Source: JAOUEE01 sp051011595 (GTDB taxonomy: Bacteria; Actinomycetota; Acidimicrobiia; Acidimicrobiales; SHLQ01). From it: 8,286 nucleotides of DNA. The notes beneath the pieces were generated by a model. That model had not been told where the DNA came from, did no database searches, and saw nothing but the letters and a program-made list of their open reading frames with translations. A program made the translations under genes and the position numbers. The DNA is taken from NCBI GenBank assembly GCA_051011595.1, contig JBPCTQ010000367.1, positions 1 through 8,286 on the forward strand, read 5' to 3'. Positions 5,601 to 8,286 of the stretch are shown here, in pieces. The stretch's first letter is position 1, and each line of letters begins with the position of its first letter.

Positions 5601-6070
5601 GGGTTGACCTGGGCCATCGGGCGCCAGTGGTGCCACCGGAACTCGACCTCGGCGACGGGCGCCCCGGACGGGTGTTCGATCTCGATCCGGTAGGTGAACG
5701 AGTCACGGGTGGGCGACCCGGCCCGCTCGGACCGAACGAAGTCGGTGATGCCGCCCTGCAGCCGATAGGTGATGTCTTCGCGGAGGGACTGGTGGAGCGT
5801 CCAGTCGTAGTAGTCGATGCTGACCGGCGCCCACGCCCCGCCCGCCGATCCGACCAGGTCGAAGATCTCGGTGATCGACGTGCCCACCCCGTTGATGGCC
5901 AGGTGGAACAGGTGAGCCGGGTGCGCAACGCCGTCGGCCGGCGGCTCGATTCCCGTAGCATCGCTGAACAGGAAGTTCTCCCAGTGTTCGATGCAATAGG
6001 TGCCGCCCGGGAACCGGTGGCCGACCAGAGCAGCCATCGAAGACTCGGCAGGCAGCGGGGGCATCTCCAT
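5597..6070 (-). CDS. FAS1-like dehydratase / MaoC N-terminal-type hotdog subunit, non-catalytic partner
   Basis: A 157-residue protein resembling the N-terminal hotdog half of double-hotdog MaoC dehydratases. PPLPAESSMAALVGHRFPGG leads into YCIEHWENFLFSDATG, the segment that pairs with the first helix of the fold. HPAHLFHLAINGVG and the strands DFVRSERAG, DSFTYRIEIEHPSG and AEVEFRWHHWRP complete the hotdog. The Asp-x4-His hydratase motif seen in the next gene is absent, so this subunit is probably structural and shapes the substrate pocket. The stop overlaps the next start as ATGA. I chose the ATG at 6070 because the family-like sequence begins there and a TANNNT box lies just upstream. An ATG at 6112 would add 14 residues (starting MTPARLTG) and also lacks a clear Shine-Dalgarno, so the start is uncertain. 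It is the first gene of the minus-strand block and is divergent from the molybdoenzyme at 6189. Confidence 0.78.
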   Translation of the reverse strand: MEMPPLPAESSMAALVGHRFPGGTYCIEHWENFLFSDATGIEPPADGVAHPAHLFHLAINGVGTSITEIFDLVGSAGGAWAPVSIDYYDWTLHQSLREDITYRLQGGITDFVRSERAGSPTRDSFTYRIEIEHPSGAPVAEVEFRWHHWRPMAQVNP

Positions 6071-6188
6071 GGGGTGCCCGACGGTAGCTCCGGTGAGCCG
6101 GGCGGGCGTCATTGCCGAGCCGGTGACCCAGGGCGTCGATGTCCGGGAGTGGCGAGCCCGGCCGGTGAATCTGGGCGATGATGCGTCG
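6071..6188. promoter_or_regulatory. Divergent intergenic region between dehydratase operon and molybdoenzyme
   Basis: This 118-bp gap should hold the promoters of both outward-facing genes. On the minus strand TACCGT (6086-6081) fits TANNNT and ends 10 nt before the ATG at 6070, giving a leader of only a few bases. On the plus strand GATGAT (6177-6182) ends 6 nt before the ATG at 6189 and could be a -10 box for a leaderless transcript. No good -35 hexamer or inverted repeat was found for either. If the dehydratase gene really starts at 6112, the gap shrinks to 76 bp. Confidence 0.35.
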
Positions 6189-8225
6189 ATGAGTGAGTCG
6201 TTAGTGGTTCGCGGGTCGTGTCACCACGACTGTCCCGACACCTGCGTGTGGGATGTGACGGTCGTCGACGGGCGGGCCGTGAAGCTGCGGGGCAACCGGG
6301 AGCACCCGACCACCCAGGGTGCGTTGTGCCCGAAGGTGAATCGTTTCCTGGAACGCGTGTATCACCCCGATCGGCTGACGACACCGCTGCGACGCACTGG
6401 GCCGAAGGGCAGTGGGGTCTTCGAACCGGTCGGCTGGGATGAGGCGCTCGCGCAAATCTCGTCTCGTTTCGAGGCGCTGATCGACACCGTCGGCGCCGAG
6501 TCGATTCTGCAGTTCTCGTTCGACGGCACCCAGGGCGTGATCCAGAAGGGGATCATGGCCGACCGGTTCTTCGATGCCATCGGCGCATCGGACGTCCGTC
6601 GTCATCTCTGCGGGGCCACCGCCTGGCTGGGCGCCAGTGACGTATCGGGGGTGCCGTTCGGGACCGACCCCGAAGACCTGGTCGACGCCCGCACGATCAT
6701 CTTGTGGGGTACGAACACCTATCTCACCAACCGGCATCTCTGGCCGGTGATCGAACAGGCCCGCGCCGACGGTGCCACGATCGTGGTGATCGACCCGGTC
6801 CGGACCTCGACCGCCGAACGGGCCGATGAGTTCTTCCAGATCCGCCCCGGTACCGATACCGCGTTGGTCCTGGCCATGGTGCACGTGCTCGATCGTGCCG
6901 GCCTGATCAATGACGAGTGGATCGACGCCAACACGTCGGGCTGGGACGAGCTGGCCATATCGGCTGGGCCGATGACGCCGGAACGTGCCACCGAGATCAC
7001 CGGCTTGGAAGCCAGTCGAATCGAATGGCTGGCCCACACCTACGCCACCCAGCGACCGGCCGCGATCCGGGTGTTGGTGGGCCCCGAACACCGCCAGCAC
7101 GGCCGCGACATCATGCGAGCGATCGCGATGCTGCCGGCGGTCACGGGTGCGTGGCGCGACCGTGGCGGCGGGCTGGCCCGCTCGACTCAGGTCTATTTCG
7201 AGACCGCACTCAACTATCCCCCGCCGCCGGACCCACCGCGACGCACGTTCAACATGGCCCGCCTGGGCGACGTCCTGACCGACGGTTCTCTGGCCCCGGG
7301 TATCGGGGCGCTCTTGGTGCACAACTCGAACCCGGCCGTCATCGTGCCCGACCAGAACCGGATCATCGAGGGCCTCGAGCGGGAGGACCTGTTCACCGTT
7401 GTGATCGAGCAGTTCATGACGGACACTGCCCGCTACGCCGACATCGTGCTCCCGTCCACCACCCAGATCGAACACCTCGACCTCGGCATCGCCTGGGGCC
7501 ATCTGTACCTGTCGCTCAACCAGCCGGCCATCGAGCCGGTCGGCGATGCCCTTCCGAACACCGAGATATTCCGCAGGCTCGCTGCGGCCATGGGTCTCGA
7601 TGAACCCGGCCTGCGTGATGACGACGAGACGTTGATCCGGCAGGTTCTCGACTCCGACCACGAGTGGCTCGACGGAATCACTTTCGAACACCTGGCCGAG
7701 CAGGCGTGGGCTCGACTCAACATCGACCCGGGAACTCGCCCCTACGTCGACTCGGCGCCCGACACCGACGATGGCCGGCTACACCTGGGGACGCTGGCGT
7801 ATCAGCCGGGCGAGGAGACGGCCGAGGGCAGTCGGGAGCTGGTGGATCGATACCCGTTCGTGCTGATCACCCGCAAACAACACGTGAAGTTCCTCAACGC
7901 CAACTACGCGCAGTTCCCCGAACACCTGCCGGCCGAACAGGAACCGCTGCTCCAGGTCCATCCCGACGACGCCGACCGCCGGGGCGTCACCGCAGGCGAT
8001 CGTGTCGACGTGTTCAACGGCCGCGGCAGCCTCACACTCGGAGTGGAGGTCACCGACGAGGTGCTCCCAGGTGTGGTCGCGATCCCGTTCGGGTGGCACC
8101 ATCGCCACTCTCCCCAGGGGCGAACCGTCAACGCCCTCACCAACCCGGCAACCCCGCCCGACGATCAGGGATCGGCCGCCTTCCACGACACCCTCGTCGA
8201 CATCGCCCTCATCACCCGCCGATGA
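6189..8225 (+). CDS. Molybdopterin-dependent oxidoreductase (DMSO reductase superfamily, BisC-like), complete
   Basis: A 678-residue cytoplasmic bis-MGD molybdoenzyme. Residues 1-60 bind a 4Fe-4S cluster through Cys11-x3-Cys15-x3-Cys19-x27-Cys47 (SCHHDCPDTC and GALCPKV), followed by VYHPDRL. The catalytic core follows. RHLCGATAWLG places Cys141 where formate-dehydrogenase-like enzymes carry the Mo-ligating Cys or Sec. ILWGTNTYLTNRHLW (171-185) and IVVIDPVRTSTAERAD (198-213) are the dinucleotide-binding strands. HNSNPAVIVPD, then EQFMTDTARYADIVLPSTTQ, mark the second MGD site. The C-terminal dinucleotide-binding barrel spans about 555-675, with HPDDADRRGVTAGDRVDVFN. No Tat motif is present. 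The length is near that of BisC-type single-subunit relatives. The substrate is unknown, and no electron-transfer or cofactor-maturation subunit lies in the window. The start is the ATG at 6189; the longer in-frame ATG at 6000 would overlap the divergent gene and precede the conserved region by 63 random-looking residues. The stop overlaps the next start (ATGA). Confidence 0.93.
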   Translation: MSESLVVRGSCHHDCPDTCVWDVTVVDGRAVKLRGNREHPTTQGALCPKVNRFLERVYHPDRLTTPLRRTGPKGSGVFEPVGWDEALAQISSRFEALIDTVGAESILQFSFDGTQGVIQKGIMADRFFDAIGASDVRRHLCGATAWLGASDVSGVPFGTDPEDLVDARTIILWGTNTYLTNRHLWPVIEQARADGATIVVIDPVRTSTAERADEFFQIRPGTDTALVLAMVHVLDRAGLINDEWIDANTSGWDELAISAGPMTPERATEITGLEASRIEWLAHTYATQRPAAIRVLVGPEHRQHGRDIMRAIAMLPAVTGAWRDRGGGLARSTQVYFETALNYPPPPDPPRRTFNMARLGDVLTDGSLAPGIGALLVHNSNPAVIVPDQNRIIEGLEREDLFTVVIEQFMTDTARYADIVLPSTTQIEHLDLGIAWGHLYLSLNQPAIEPVGDALPNTEIFRRLAAAMGLDEPGLRDDDETLIRQVLDSDHEWLDGITFEHLAEQAWARLNIDPGTRPYVDSAPDTDDGRLHLGTLAYQPGEETAEGSRELVDRYPFVLITRKQHVKFLNANYAQFPEHLPAEQEPLLQVHPDDADRRGVTAGDRVDVFNGRGSLTLGVEVTDEVLPGVVAIPFGWHHRHSPQGRTVNALTNPATPPDDQGSAAFHDTLVDIALITRR

Positions 8226-8286
8226 CCGGACACTTCAACAACCCCTTCCGCGAAGCCACCACCATCTCAGCCCACCACGCCGGAAG
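8222..8286 (+). CDS. Start of an unidentified gene coupled to the molybdoenzyme
   Basis: An ATG at 8222-8224 overlaps the TGA stop of the molybdoenzyme and opens a frame that stays open to the edge of the window. Its 21 complete codons read MTGHFNNPFREA followed by TTISAHHAG. The overlap is the same coupling arrangement seen twice elsewhere in the window, which supports a real gene. Twenty-one residues are too few to assign a family. If the gene is real, it is co-translated with the molybdoenzyme and is a candidate partner subunit or pathway enzyme. Confidence 0.55.
   Translation, partial: MTGHFNNPFREATTISAHHAG

Noticed and set aside
5501..6181. 226-codon plus-strand frame over the dehydratase pair
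   Set aside because: It is antisense to two coupled hotdog genes, and its Arg/Pro/Gly-rich translation is typical of a shadow frame.
6000..6188. 63-residue N-terminal extension of the molybdoenzyme
   Set aside because: It would overlap the divergent dehydratase gene, and the residues lack family features. The Fe-S domain begins normally right after the ATG at 6189.
6201..7691. 496-codon open frame on the minus strand opposite the molybdoenzyme
   Set aside because: The plus strand here encodes an unmistakable molybdopterin oxidoreductase. The antisense translation shows no recognisable motif and has shadow-like composition.

Overview
The window is dense, GC-rich DNA with short intergenic gaps, strong third-position G/C use and many long antisense shadow frames. 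It reads as a chromosomal segment of a free-living actinobacterium. The gene content fits this: a mycobacterial Rv1264/Rv2212-type adenylate cyclase, a PNPOx-like split-barrel protein, a two-subunit MaoC-type dehydratase, a promoter laid out for leaderless translation, and ATGA stop/start overlaps. A member of the Acidimicrobiia would fit, but that is an inference. I see no rRNA, tRNA, CRISPR array, insertion sequence or phage gene.

Layout. (1) Positions 1-216, minus strand: the N-terminus of a DMSO-reductase-superfamily molybdoenzyme, running off the left edge. (2) Positions 338-1551, plus strand: a two-gene unit divergent from it. It encodes a cysteine-free ArsR-family repressor and an SRPBCC-VOC fusion protein joined by an ATGA overlap. 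It is preceded by a -35/-10 promoter and a perfect 10-bp inverted repeat that covers both the -10 box and the start codon. (3) Positions 1570-6070, minus strand: six co-oriented genes. In transcription order these are a catalytically silent hotdog (FAS1-like dehydratase) subunit, a MaoC dehydratase carrying the Asp/His dyad, a PNPOx-like flavin/F420 protein, a PhoX/DUF839 Tat lipoprotein, a class III adenylate cyclase, and a DsbA/FrnE-like thioredoxin-fold protein. (4) Positions 6189-8225, plus strand: a complete 678-residue molybdopterin oxidoreductase. Its stop overlaps the start of a further gene that leaves the window at 8286.

How the parts work together. The two hotdog genes almost certainly form one heteromeric enoyl-CoA hydratase/dehydratase acting on an unknown, possibly bulky, acyl-CoA. 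The ArsR and SRPBCC-VOC pair looks like a self-contained autoregulated unit. The cyclase keeps every catalytic residue needed for cAMP synthesis, and its N-terminal half resembles the regulatory domain of fatty-acid/pH-responsive mycobacterial cyclases. The remaining links between neighbours are loose. I did not find a clearly novel multi-gene system. The most distinctive items are the operator that overlaps the promoter and start codon, the SRPBCC-VOC fusion, and the pair of molybdoenzymes facing outward from the two ends of the window.
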